DNA from: Reticulitermes speratus
Taxonomy: Eukaryota > Arthropoda > Insecta > Blattodea > Rhinotermitidae
DNA: 64,000 nt
NCBI GenBank assembly: GCA_021186555.1
Contig: JAJKFL010000005.1
Location: 50,809,635-50,873,634 of the forward strand
Direction: 5' to 3'
Positions 13,724-23,300 of this stretch are shown in pieces. Numbering within the stretch: position 1 is the stretch's first letter; each line of letters opens with the position of its first letter. The position numbers and the translations under genes are program-made. The notes below the pieces were generated by a model. That model saw only the letters and a program-made list of their open reading frames with translations, was not told the DNA's origin and ran no database searches.

Positions 13724-14585
13724 GACAGCTCTCCTTCTGTTCTCAGTGAAAGCTTAAAATTTGCAACATGCAAGGTTCTGAAATCAGTTGTATATACGTA
13801 TTCAGATTGTAGACTTCTGGTTTGTGACGCTGTGGACTCCCATAAGTGTTTACCAGCATTTTGGAGGACCTTGCTGCATGCATCTTCAGGGTTGACAGAG
13901 ACAGCAGATGCCCCCCGAAATATCAGTAACCCCCTACAAGTCTGCATTGCACAGAACCTAGAATGTCTGTGTGCGCGTGCATGTAGTAATTTTTTTATTG
14001 CAGCATAAAATATCTGACATGCTCATCTGACAGTTATTTCATATTAAGCACATGCAGTAATGGAGTGTGTTACCTACGCATAAAGTTTTCTGGAGTTGGC
14101 TGTTTAATGAAAGCATTGTATGTAATATTTGATTTTGCTTCTTTTGTTGTAGCTTCTTTGGCAAAGCGTTTGAACGTGCAGCAGAGAAAACCAGTGCTAG
14201 AATGCTGCCAGACTACTTCGATAGTTGCAGTGAGTACTGATTAACTGTTTCCATTGTTTGAAAACTATTGTAAAGTTTAAATTTAGGTGATTATTTCTTT
14301 CATTGAATAACATATTAGTTTGTAACCATCTACTACAGTTTTGTAGGTACAAAACAAATCAAATCTTAAATTATGCTACAGATTTTGTGAGATCTTTCAT
14401 AAGTTGTAGGAACATCAGTACTCGCAATTACCAGTATTACTCTGCTGAACTGTGTAGGGTAGCTCTGTTACATTGTGACCCTGATACATAATAATTAATT
14501 TTTTTTTATTTATTTTACAGTTGTTCAACTCAAGACTGAAGACAGGACAAGATTTTTTGATGCCTTGACAACACTGCTAAGTTAG
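1005..14585 (+). CDS. Cdc45: Cell division control protein 45 (CDC45), complete, 14 exons
   Basis: Cdc45 is a nuclear DNA-replication factor. With MCM2-7 and GINS it forms the CMG helicase; the family has a degenerate DHH/RecJ phosphoesterase fold. Exons by splice-site and homology reading: 1005-1055, 1361-1513, 2557-2694, 3802-3870, 4651-4842, 6094-6155, 7221-7400, 7775-7906, 8087-8291, 8563-8618, 9000-9138, 12611-12810, 14153-14229, 14521-14585. All junctions are GT-AG and phases agree; the sum is 1719 nt, 572 residues plus stop, against about 566 in human. The start exon encodes MYIEDLKKDFYNVLIGK, like the vertebrate N-terminus MFVSDLRKEFYEVI. Landmarks: LLLVNYDIDAICTCKIL (about 20-36), the acidic SEEEDEGGSDADSGSEG (138 on) followed by a basic KRRR stretch, FELAWKLSKD (about 206), WWAIVGVTEQ (about 222), NFFGKAFERAAEKT (about 526) and the C-terminal FFDALTTLLS. 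No internal stop or frame break was found. The large intron 9139-12610 holds most of the inserted repeats. Confidence 0.97.
1514..2556. other. Cdc45 intron 2, no recognised element
   Basis: AT-rich intron with a short C homopolymer near 1867 and a (TA)n run near 2231. The segment 1635-1910 is richer in G and C runs and could be an old repeat, but no terminal repeats were found. Confidence 0.4.
3644..3740. repeat. Small fold-back repeat in Cdc45 intron 3
   Basis: Arms 3644-3663 and 3721-3740 are inverted copies with one mismatch, separated by about 57 bases. The arm starts GCTGAAGATGCAGG, which resembles the start of the ribozyme-like units elsewhere, but no GAAA box follows, so it is recorded only as an inverted repeat. 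Confidence 0.6.
5510..5685. mobile_element. MITE, TA target site, pogo/Tc1-like ends
   Basis: A 176-bp element begins CAGTAAAACCCC and ends GGGGTTTTACTG, flanked on both sides by TA (5508-5509 and 5686-5687). TA duplication and CAGT ends fit the Tc1/mariner/pogo superfamily. There is no coding capacity, so it is a non-autonomous copy. It lies in Cdc45 intron 5. Confidence 0.75.
6238..6538. mobile_element. Non-autonomous hAT element with 8-bp target duplication
   Basis: The ends are inverted: CAGCGGTCGCCAACC at the left and GGTTGGCGACCGCTG at the right. The element is flanked by the 8-bp direct repeat TATTAGAA (6230-6237 and 6539-6546), diagnostic for hAT transposition. The body carries several degenerate GTGGTCCGYG repeats. 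It is 301 bp, has no transposase, and is inserted in Cdc45 intron 6. Confidence 0.9.
7119..7165 (+). ncRNA. Degenerate hammerhead-like motif, type B
   Basis: CTGAAGA is followed by a GGAGG/CCTCC hairpin, AAAA in place of GAAA, and TATTGGTGACC. The cleavage triplet would be GTG, which is not permitted in hammerheads. It matches other type-B relatives at 7637 and 55750. Probably inactive. Confidence 0.4.
7637..7680 (+). ncRNA. Degenerate hammerhead-like motif, type B
   Basis: CTGAAGA at 7637-7643, a poorly paired middle, GAAA, then TACCAGTAACC with a GTA triplet at 7673-7675. The core boxes are present but helices I and II are weak. It lies in Cdc45 intron 7, 0.5 kb from another type-B copy. 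Confidence 0.35.
9345..9380 (+). repeat. Isolated copy of the fold-back family tail
   Basis: Contains GTGCATTTGTTGGTTGATG, the tail module that follows the hammerhead motifs elsewhere, with no ribozyme core beside it. It abuts the LINE fragment to its right. Confidence 0.5.
9420..10330 (-). pseudogene. 5'-truncated LINE reverse transcriptase fragment
   Basis: Reading leftward from 10328, the protein contains LYADDTALLSQSW, the catalytic box of non-LTR reverse transcriptases (YADD), then RLNAHKTE. It continues in a second frame as VKYLGLLLDPKLLYTKHL and in a third as LRGTPISRLHETLNIEPIRDFIHQ, ending at 9602. At least two frameshifts separate these parts, one near the G run at 10131-10141. The 5' part, including the endonuclease and most of the RT, is missing. 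The 3' flank is A-rich on the - strand. The domain style is Jockey- or CR1-like (inference). It lies in the large Cdc45 intron. Confidence 0.85.
10699..11405. mobile_element. 707-bp MITE with long inverted ends, TA target site
   Basis: The ends are inverted copies of about 28 bp starting CCGTATATTCTCGAATCTAA, flanked by TA (10697-10698 and 11406-11407). The unit AATCTAATCCGCAC recurs just inside both ends, as subterminal transposase-binding repeats often do. No coding region was found. TA duplication suggests a Tc1/mariner/pogo-type transposase in trans. Confidence 0.85.
11473..11513 (-). ncRNA. Hammerhead-like motif in FB-1, one core change
   Basis: On the - strand: CCCC, CTGAGGA, hairpin GGAC-TGAG-GTCC, AAAA where GAAA is expected, C-ATAT-G, TA, GGGG. 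Helix I (CCCC/GGGG) and helix II are perfect. The GAAA-to-AAAA change hits the invariant G12, so cleavage is doubtful. Confidence 0.6.
12116..12360. mobile_element. Fold-back element FB-2
   Basis: Two inverted arms, about 12153-12233 and 12283-12360, each carry a hammerhead-like unit pointing outward. The element is flanked by the 13-bp direct repeat TGAGGAGAATCCT (12103-12115 and 12361-12373). The right ribozyme is intact. The left copy (12203-12245, - strand) has lost the CTGANGA box. The tails contain GTGCATRTGTTGG. Confidence 0.85.
12269..12310 (+). ncRNA. Minimal hammerhead ribozyme candidate
   Basis: Helix I CCCC (12269-12272) pairs with GGGG (12307-12310). The core CTGAAGA is at 12273-12279, helix II GGCT (12281-12284) pairs with AGCC (12291-12294), GAAA is at 12295-12298, helix III is C12299 with G12304 (or palindromic CATATG between two molecules), and the cleavage triplet is GTA ending at 12306. 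An extra T lies between the core and helix II. Confidence 0.75.
13265..13718 (+). mobile_element. tRNA-derived SINE, family A, full length
   Basis: The 5' end is tRNA-like, with box A (GGACTAGTGGTTAGCG) and box B (GGTTCGATCCC) and acceptor-like ends GACCTCGGT/ACCGAGGTC. A conserved body follows and the element ends in a (TTA)n run. It is flanked by the 10-bp repeat ATTATGACAG (13255-13264 and 13719-13728). Other copies are at 37243-37675 and 52900-53287. Confidence 0.92.
13840..13935. repeat. Worn inverted pair of type-B hammerhead-like motifs
   Basis: On the - strand, CCCTGAAGA, then CCTCCAAAATGCTGGTAA; on the + strand, a decayed partner ending CCGAAATATCAGTAACC. The layout repeats the head-to-head pairing of the fold-back elements, but the core boxes are damaged on both sides. 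Confidence 0.4.
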
Positions 14586-14970
14586 GATAAGTAGTAATTC
14601 AGTAACTGCAGCTACATGTCCATATGTATAGCATTTTTACTTAGAGTGAACAAATGTTATTTTAGCAAAAATTAGTTTTAAAGAAGACATGAATTAATAT
14701 TCTTGTAGGGCTGTTATTTAAGAAATGTATTGTCACTTTTCCTGCCAAGCATAAATGTGGAAAATTTTATTATAATTCCTTGTTGGTAACAATGCTGTGC
14801 ATTTTTTATATAAAGGAAATCATAAGGGGCCACTAGATTTGATCAGCACTAAACCAAAAAGGAACCTTGAATGGAGGAAATTTTTAACCCTGGGATTACT
14901 GGCTTATCACAAAAAAAACTAAAGTTGTCCCTACACATGCCATGAAGGCACATAGAGGGAGTGCATGTAT
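14586..14970 (+). other. Cdc45 3' untranslated region (inferred)
   Basis: AT-rich sequence directly after the Cdc45 stop codon. No perfect AATAAA was found; ATAAA variants near 14750 could serve. Ends where a SINE fragment begins. Confidence 0.4.
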
Positions 14971-14974
14971 AGCT

Positions 14975-15210
14975 CAACTCATTCTTAACCTTGACACCAG
15001 ATGTAGGCGATTGGTCAGCCTCATGCCCCGGCCACTTTAGCACTGGGCAAAGAGGGCCCAGTTCTCTTTGAATGGGAGTTTGGGTGGGCCCCAGAGCCGG
15101 TCTGGACATATTGGAGAAGAGATAAATCTCCTGCCTCTCCTGAGATTCAATCCCTGCAATGTCCAGCCCGTAGGCAAGTCAGTCTTGACTATGCTATCCC
15201 AGCTTATCAT
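14975..15210 (-). mobile_element. SINE family E, old copy
   Basis: Reverse complement matches family E (see 55122): GGGATAGC near the start, ACGGGCTGGAC, CCAGACCGGCTCT and GTGGCCGGGGC in order. Diverged box B. No clear flanking duplication seen. Confidence 0.75.
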
Positions 15211-15285
15211 GAAAATGGAAAGAGTATTAAATGTCAATTTGATTGCATCAGTGAAAATCCTGTCAAGAGGTCTGGTTTTTCCATA

Positions 15286-15678
15286 CAGTCGTCACCCAAT
15301 TTTTGTGGGGATTAGGTTCCCAGACCCCCAGCAAAAAGTGAAAATCTGCAAATCATTGACTATCCCCCCCCCCCCCCAGAAACGTTCTAATTAATGCATT
15401 CTTGATTATAATGTAGTTTAATATTACTTTTTATGCTTAAATTAACTCTGGTCTTTGTGAAATGGGCAGCCAATATAATTCTAGGAAAGGTGGGTGATGG
15501 GAGGTGCAAGTCACGTGGGTATCACATGACCAGCCACACCACTTCTACATGAAGTTTCTAGAACCTTCTAGAATGTTCTGGAAATTTCAATGATTTTTTT
15601 TATTTCTATTCTTGGGGTGACCCCGCGTATTTGCAAAACTGCGAAGTACACATCCACGAAAAGCGAGGGATGACTACT
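15286..15678. mobile_element. MITE, pogo/Tigger-like ends
   Basis: Left end CAGTCGTCACCCAATTTTTG and right end CGAAAAGCGAGGGATGACT are inverted relatives; the left end is preceded by TA. The body has no coding capacity. The ends resemble Tigger/pogo elements (CAGTCGTCCCTCG). Ends are worn, so the element is old. Confidence 0.6.
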
Positions 15679-15679
15679 A

Positions 15680-16250
15680 GGAATTTAGGTGTCAGACAGC
15701 TGCGTTATGGAAAGACGTTCTGCCCTCATGACATAGTCACAGAAGTTGTGTCAGATATTATACAGAAATCATCAGAGATCCCACCTGCATGAGTGTGATG
15801 ACAGTGACTGAAACACCAAACACAAAACGAAACATCTGTATTTTTATTGCTAAGTGCATTTGTATTAATAATTATGTTTTCCGACTTAAAAGTTAACATT
15901 AGCCCGATCATACTTCAGTAGCTACCACATTTTTTCTGTGGTTTGTTTTACAATACTGTCAGTAACTAAAGACTGTATAAGAGTCAAATGGTAGGATGGC
16001 TGATGAATTGGAAAGGACTTGGAAGCAAGTGGTTTGTCTGATTGAGGTGCTATCCTGTCATTTGTCTGGACGTATTCAGTTAAACCATGAAAACCAGGCC
16101 CAGGATAGTTGATGACCAAGCTGAGATCTAAAACCAGAAATCTCCAAATTACAAGCATAAAATGTTAATGCCACATCGACCTACACATAAGGTGTGGTAA
16201 TTGATGTTAGTTACTGTTTCAGATTTCAACATTTGTGTGGTTCATGGGAA
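15680..16250. other. Intergenic, nothing recognised
   Basis: No open frame, RNA gene or repeat could be supported here. Confidence 0.3.
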
Positions 16251-16253
16251 GTA

Positions 16254-16434
16254 CAGTCGAACTCGGTTATAACGTCATGAAAGGGACTGAATATTTTGTG
16301 TCGTTATAAACGAGTGTAGTTCTAACCGAGGAGTATAATGTTATTGTTAACAGTGAGGAATTAATTGGTACCACTGAACATGCGACGTTATATACGAGGT
16401 GTTGCTTAAACCGATGTTATATCCGGGTTCAACT
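16254..16434. mobile_element. MITE-like element, TA on left side
   Basis: Begins CAGTCGAACTCGGTTATAAC after TA and ends GTTATATCCGGGTTCAACTG, imperfect inverted copies. The pattern is that of a short pogo/Tc1-type non-autonomous element. The right TA is lost. Confidence 0.6.
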
Positions 16435-16919
16435 GCATATATTTTTAAATAGTGTTTTGAAACTGAGAAAATATAATTCAGTCCAGATATGTCTGAAATA
16501 CTTCTTAATGCCATTTATTTAATATACTAGAACCTTCTGCTTACATTTAATGTTAAACTGAAAGAGGATCACAAAGACTGTCTTGTTAATGTCCTGTGCA
16601 TTAGTGGTAATCTTGTGAGGAACACATCCAGAAATGCAGTGTATGTTTCTATTTTGCTGTAATTTAGCCTCAGTGCAAAAAGTGAAGTCATGCTTTGATG
16701 CAGATTGTGATGCAGAATATAACATTCATTTGTTATGTTGAATGTGGCAGGGACTTAGACTGCATCTTCAACGACTTCATACCTAATTCACAATTCATTA
16801 TCACCTTCACATACACAGGTCTTGAAACAAAGGTGTGTATGAAAAATAATAATATTTTTGATCCAGCAAGTAAAATATTAAATCCTTTGAAGACTGAAGT
16901 TAATATACATTTGTATATA

Positions 16920-17307
16920 CGAGGGTTATCCAGAAGGTAAAGATACAAAAGCAATAAAATTTTTTAAAAATATTTATTAACGAAATCGAGTGAAAAAACT
17001 CTTAACACATACCTTTAGCTATTTTTCAACATAATCACCACCTTTGTCAAGGCATTTGTTTAGCCTGGGTATGAGTTTTTGTATTCCGATGTCATAGAAC
17101 TCCGCCGCCTGTGCACGCAACCACGTAGTGACTTCGTTTTACCACCTTTTCATCTTCGTGAAACTTCTGGCTGGCCAGATGTTTCTTTAAATGCAAAAAC
17201 AAATGGAAATCGCTGGAAGCGAGGTCTGGGCTGTGAGCGGGATGGTCTGAGGTGATTTCCCTTCCCCTCCCACCCGTGTTGTATCTTTACTTTCTGTATA
17301 ACCCTCG
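16920..17307 (-). mobile_element. Internally deleted mariner element
   Basis: Inverted ends CGAGGGTTATCCAGAAGGTA and its partner ending ATAACCCTCG are flanked by TA. The - strand still encodes a clean C-terminal transposase tail (about 17130 to 17025) with EFYDIGIQKLIPRLNKCLDK, typical of mariner C-termini. The DNA-binding and most of the DDE region are missing, so it cannot move itself. Confidence 0.85.
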
Positions 17308-17539
17308 TAAATATTCACTTCGTTCCTCAGAGGGAACACTGTTTGTCCATTGGAAAAATCATTTGGTAAATGTTATGTAGAGAAATAGTGCATATATTTA
17401 GTCTAAGAATTACATGGGACACATAAATACACTGTGTAGACTAAATGTACAACCTCTTAATATTAAACTTGGCATACATATGCTGTAGTTATGACTGGGA
17501 GTTAAAGGGTTTTATTATGTTGTAATATCATATATTGTG

Positions 17540-17854
17540 GGGCGCGTGGTGGCGCAGTTGGTTGAGGCACTACGCTACAAACCGGAACGTCGCGGGTTCC
17601 ATTCCCGATGGTGTCATTGGAATTTTTCCTTGACATAATCGTTTCGGTCCCACTATGGCCCTGGGGTCGACTCAGCCTCTAACAGAAATGAGTACCAGGA
17701 ATATTTCCTGGGGGTAAAGGCGGCCGGTGCGTAGGGCTGACAACCTTACCACCTTCATGTGCTGATTGTCTAGAAATCTGGGAGCCTCAACCTCCTGGAA
17801 CCCTAAGGGTCTGTCCAGGCCTGTAATGGGATTGCTTTACCTTGCTGCTTTTAC
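17540..17854 (+). mobile_element. tRNA-derived SINE, family B, full length
   Basis: tRNA-like head (GTGGCGCAGTTGGTTGAGGC as box A region, box B GGTTCCATTCC), a body with GGGTCGACTCAGCCTCTAAC and a tail of GGGATTGCTTTACC. It is flanked by the 11-bp repeat CATATATTGTG (17529-17539 and 17855-17865). Reverse copies lie at 38185, 39459 and 46024. Confidence 0.92.
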
Positions 17855-18354
17855 CATATATTGTGTTAATCCCGTTTATAGCCATGTTGTTAACTATTTG
17901 CCCAGTGAGGTGTGTTTTATTCCACAGTAGTATGATGCTGAGTCTAGTATGATTTCTTCCCAGCTGTTTAGACCACAGTGTTTGCTGTGTGCTACACAGT
18001 GTTTTATGGAGTATTAATATGAACAAGGTAATGATGTTTTTGTTCCTCTTTCAGTTTAAAATGAAATTAAAGGAAAAAGTTCTATCCAACTTAAATAGTA
18101 TGCTTGGTTGTGTCTGAGTCACACCGAGGTTACTTTCACCAATATCCAGGAGATGGCATTAATAATTAAATGGCTTAACATGAACATAGACACCCTCAGT
18201 GTCTGTTAAATGGCCTCAATATGAACATATTCTCCTCTCCAAAACATAAAAAAAAATCAGAACAGTATTGCTGGTACAGTTGTGTTATGAAATTGTTAAG
18301 TAAATGTACATACAGAGAGCATTAACATTTCCGTGGTGGAATTAAAAGTGTAAT

Positions 18355-18545
18355 TCAATATAGTCTTCTCGGGCGCACAGCTGCGTCAACTCGTTTGAAT
18401 ACAACGTTTCGGGGACTGATTTCAGTTTTGCCTGAGGATGGGGACGGAGCTAGTCCCCGAAACGTTGTATTCAAACGAGTTGACGCGGCTGTGCGCCCGA
18501 GAAGAGTTATATTGAATCATTTCGCCGCGAAAGTTTTAAAACTTA
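18355..18545. mobile_element. Fold-back element FB-6
   Basis: Inverted arms of about 50 bp (around 18367-18416 and 18453-18503) with a hammerhead motif in the right arm and its 3' half in the left. Flanked by the 12-bp direct repeat TAAAAGTGTAAT (18343-18354 and 18546-18557). The tail is unlike the CATATG members, so it is a separate subfamily. Confidence 0.8.
18426..18476 (+). ncRNA. Minimal hammerhead ribozyme candidate
   Basis: Core CTGAGGA (18432-18438), one spacer base, helix II GGGGAC/GTCCCC (18440-18445 with 18453-18458), GAAA (18459-18462), helix III C-GTT-G, then the triplet GTA (18467-18469). Helix I is imperfect (GTTT with AAAC). Helix II is the longest in the window. Confidence 0.7.
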
Positions 18546-19034
18546 TAAAAGTGTAATACTGAAATGTTTTCTTGGTTCATGATTATTTGACAAATCACAA
18601 CAAGGCAGTTAACAAAAGTACGTAATAGATGCTGACAAAATATTGGGAGAGAGAAAAAGTAAAAGTTCAACAGTGACAGCATGATTACAATAAAACAATT
18701 TCATAACAAGTATTGTAGTGACTTCATCAATCATCATGAATCAAGAAATGCCATAGATTAACGTGTGACTTATGGTAAACCCATCATATGCAGGCATATC
18801 CAATAGCTACTGAACTTGCCACCTGTGTATTGCTTCTCAACACGTGTTTATTGTCGTTCAGGTTAAGTGCAATCTGTGATTTTCTAATGGCTGATTTAAA
18901 GGAACAATGCATTTGTGTTAACTTTGCTTCAAACTTGGGAGAAATGCATTGGAAAATGTTCAAAGGTATAAAATGCCACAGTAAGAACACAGGTTTTTGA
19001 GTGGCTTTCTTATTCAGATGTGGGAAAATGTCAG

Positions 19035-19510
19035 TTTAAGATCGTGAGCATTCAGATCATCCCTCCTCAGGTTGGACAGATGAAAACTTCAGGAAGTCTG
19101 CAAAATCACAAACGAAGACCAATAAAGTACCATTTTGGAGACTGCTAGCAGGTTAGGCCTCTTGCGTGGAACATGTCAACGAATTCTAAGGGAGGACTTG
19201 GAACATTTGGTAGACTGCTGCAAAGCTTGTGCCTTGGTTGTTTACTGACAAGCAGAAGCAGTGATGTGTGTTTATGTGCCTAGAACTGCTGACATCAGAA
19301 ATCACTAAATCTTCCTCTTGAGGGTCGTAACAGGGGATAAAACCTGGGTTTGCTGTTACGAGTTATGAGGGCGTCAGTTCCATTGGTGCTTCCAGCAGTG
19401 GCAGAAATGCTGGATGCATTGCATACCCTCAGAAGGGGACATCCATGACAAATAACAAAGGTAAGCCTATATTTTGTTGTAACTCGGTTCACAAACTTTT
19501 GGATATGCCC
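19035..19510 (+). pseudogene. Decayed mariner-family transposase
   Basis: Patches in shifting + frames recall a mariner transposase in the right order: a SGWTDENFRKS-like stretch (compare SGRPSTS), EDLEHLVDCC with KLVPWLFT (compare the segment before KFVPRLLT), VVTGDKTWVCCYE (the VTGDETW box with the first catalytic Asp), and QFHWCFQQWQKCWMHCI near the C-terminus. Several stops and frameshifts. No inverted ends seen. Confidence 0.65.
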
Positions 19511-19671
19511 TCATATGACGGGGTCTTTCATTGTATACATAAATTTAGAAGTAGATGTTCTATTTTTGTAAAAATTCTTGCTTGTTGGGGATGACTTACT
19601 CAACTTTTTTAAGTGCTAGAAGTAAGGTATCTCATTTACAAACATTGGACATTCTTATACTAACATGTAAG

Positions 19672-19753
19672 CTGTGGTCTTCTGGGTAATTACACGGCGT
19701 CGTGTGGTAAATAATTACCACACGACGCCGTGTAATTACCGAGAAGACCACAG
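19672..19753. repeat. Near-perfect 82-bp hairpin
   Basis: Arms CTGTGGTCTTCTGGGTAATT... and its complement meet around 19713 with a loop of a few bases and one mismatch. The internal CACGGCGTCGTGTGG motif recurs in part near 20985 and 36815-36925. It could be a minimal MITE or a folded RNA; no target duplication is clear. Confidence 0.8.
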
Positions 19754-20346
19754 ATTACATCAACATCGCGGCAGAACCCTGAAATCAAGGTTATACTAAC
19801 ATGTTATATGACGGGTCCCATAAAACAAATCACAGAAGTGATCTTCATGAATTATTAAATATTTATGGCTCTTCAGCAGTGAATAATGCAAGGAATATGT
19901 GACCAAATTTGGGTATGCAAAGGGTTAAAATCTACCTGGCATTGAGATCGTTACATGTATGAAACAAATATTCACCATTTGGCTTATTAATACGAAAACA
20001 TTCCTACATATAAGCCAAAGTTGAACACTGTGCTTTAGGCTTGTTATATAATGGAAATTATTGTTACTTAAAGAAGCTGTTTAAACTGACCTGCACAATG
20101 ACTTAAAAAAAACACAGGTGGTTAACATTTTATACAATGATTACAATCTTTTAAAATTTGTTTCCAATGCAAAATTAATTACAGTTACAAACTGTCATTA
20201 TTTAGTTTCTCTAATGTTTCTACAGTCCCGCTGGTAGCTGAGAACCTCTGCCTTTGTTTATAATTAATAGGTGTTGTGTATATTCATCTCAGATCAATGG
20301 AATGTGCCTCAGAGCTCCCTCATTTCCAACATCCCTTTTGACATGT

Positions 20347-23300
20347 TTAGATCATGCTCATGGCCCCTGCTGCCATGTGAACATTGTTTGCGGTTATGTC
20401 AGTTGTTGGGAGTGTTCCATCTAGGAACCTAGTCACAAAGCTGATCACACTGTGTTCTGTGATCTCGGCTCCATCTTCCATGATGCTCAGTTGTCCGCCT
20501 GCGATATCTATGGCTGTCAGCAGTGGCACTGCATCATCCAGGCCCACAAATTCTCGTAGTAGGTCACTTGTCTCGCACTGCAAACACAATTGTAAACAAT
20601 TTAGCATTACTGTAATTAAATGCATTGTACTGTACCATTTAATAGAATTGATTTGTATAATAATAGATTTAAACTATGTACCATTGTTTGAGATTTCAGG
20701 TTATGGTAGAGAATATTATGATTCCTGTGTTCTCAGATATGACATCATGTATTTATTTGTTTTATCTGTAATTTCTTTATTGAAGCTGTCAGTAATTATG
20801 ATTATATATATATATATCTGAATAATCAGATGCCATATAACTATGTGGAAGGAAGCAGTTATGGCCATACAATGCCATGTGATTTGGTAGATAGGTACCC
20901 ATGATTTGAAGGAATATATCCCCATCATATGGGTACAAGAGCCGTTCCTCTGAAACATTGGTATCTGTTTACGAGACTATACGGTGTCACGTCGCAGAAT
21001 ACCATTATCTTAGCAGCTGTGAGAACATCATCACACTAAACAGCTTAAAGAACACTTGATCCAAAAAGTGGGTCACTGTATCCATTCTGGTGTCAGTTCG
21101 ATGAAAGTTCTTTTAGGGTACATGATTTCAGAACCTACTGTACTTACGTCACAGCCTACGAAGAAATGTAACAGGCGGTCTTCATCCCGGTGATTGCTAT
21201 CCGTCACCATGGCGAATTGCTCTGCGGCCGGCAGCAGAACTGACTCCGCGAACTCCATTTCGCCCTCCTCTCCCTCTGGTAATTACAAAATTAGAGTCTA
21301 ATTAGTTACACCGAAGTTCTCTCTAGACTTCCAGTAGTGTCTGTGGTGACGTATTAAAATCGTTATATATTTTGCAATGTTCCTCAAATTCAGTATCAAG
21401 AAGAATAATGGAAGACAAGCATAATGCCTTTAACGCTACTTAGAACGTAGCAACGTACGAGTATACTAGCAAATTAATACACATAAATTGCTAACACCCA
21501 TTGACTTGAACATGGGGAGAATTTTAAGACATTCCAGATGTGGAAGATTAAAAAAAAAATAATTTGCAATGGCTGAGTTCAGAAAGGGGACTTACGCGGA
21601 AGTGTTTAATTTTTCTAGGGGGCTTTACGGCAAGAAAACATACTCTACTCTCACATTTTTTCAGCACTGTTAAGTTAACGTTCGCTATGAACGAATAAGA
21701 ATGAATGCTGTGAGATAAAACTAAGTTTCCCTGACACTTCATCAGACCATCCCGCTGACGTATTATCGTTCTTTCCGCTCTAGAACGGCGGTGTAACAAA
21801 CGAAACGGCTTTTATCTCCCTATAACTCGTGAAAGATTGACGCCAACATACATGCTAACCTGTCACTATTCTTCCCATGCTCTCAGCTTTTATTATATTT
21901 GATCGCTTCAATCACGCAGCAGGGGTAGTAACTGTTGAATTCTCATTATAATTGTAACATTTTTCTCCCAATTTAAGAAAAGTCGAATGCGGGCTCGGTT
22001 GTAACAACGAATCATTATTAATGAGGTGAAACTGTAAAATCAATAACAATGCGTCTGCTGACAACAATCGTTGGTGCCCCACTAATCTTTTTGTAACCAG
22101 TTTCGTTTGCTGCTGGCAAAGATAATCACCACTCCCATTGCCATGAAAAGTTATCGCTCTGTAAACCTATACTCTGTGTGGGAGGAGAAATACATCCGTT
22201 CGAACAATGTCGTCAGGTTGTGGAGTTATTTTATTCAATAAAAAGTTCGTGATATACCGTTACAGAACGTTCGTAATATGTGTATGTGAAGTGGACTGCA
22301 AACACGTAAAGTATTTAACAGGCTTTGTGCAGCGTGAAATCAGTCAAGTTGGAAGGTAAGCCAATTCTGTTTCACTGTTAAAATGACGAATAGGACGGGA
22401 ACATGAAACCAGTAGGGCTAGTTCACACGTGCAAACAGATTAGACCGAGTAATAAACGTGAACATTACAGACCGGCAACGAAAGATGATGCAATCGTAGC
22501 AGTGTTTCGTTACAGTGTAACCGACCGTAGTCATGTGAGGGTGCTTCAGAGCTGTGTGTGAGCAGCAGACTACGCAGTGGTGTGTTGAGTGTGATGTTTA
22601 TGTGTACATAGTAAACAAATCTGGTGCTCCACAGCTTAGACTTCCTCAACCCAACTGTGAGATCCACACTCGTGTAAGTGCCAGCCATGGGCCTCTTCAT
22701 ATTGCCTCTAAAATACTAGAGAGCTAATTTAAAGGAGCTGTGTATGTAGATGGGCTTGTATTCCCTTGTTTGTAGGTTTCAGCTGCGTTTCGTGGCCGTA
22801 TGTAAATCGGCTAGTGGCATAGCCATTTGTCTCTACCTAAGCGTTTTCTTTCGCTTGAAATTTTCAAGTTAACGTAAATACGCAGTACGGCTCATTCCAA
22901 AATTAATTCACCCTCAAGCCGGGAAAAATAAACCTAATTGTCACAGCAACGAATTTTCGGGCAGTGTCTGATTTTTCCGGGTTGTATAAATTCTGCAGGC
23001 TGTATTAAAATAGCGGTCAGTACTTTGTGTGTTGTTTTCATTCCGACTGTTAATAATATTTAGATGTAATTATATGAAGTACAGTTAATGACCTGTTTAT
23101 TGCGTAATGAAAAGTAGATTTGAAATGGTTTTGTTTTCAAATCAGGCACCTTGAAGCTGTCCATAAATACCAGTTCAGCGAATTGTGTCTGAGTGACCCA
23201 AGTGTTGTAATCTGAAGCCAACAGCATTATCAACGTGAATTACAACTGCGTGATTCACATGTCCTCGATTATATATAGAGTGTACCTGAATAACAGCGAC

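Noticed and set aside
20384-20821. 145-codon + strand open frame
   Set aside because: Its first half is antisense to the last Nxn exon, whose protein is clearly recognisable, and the rest is low-complexity AT-rich sequence.
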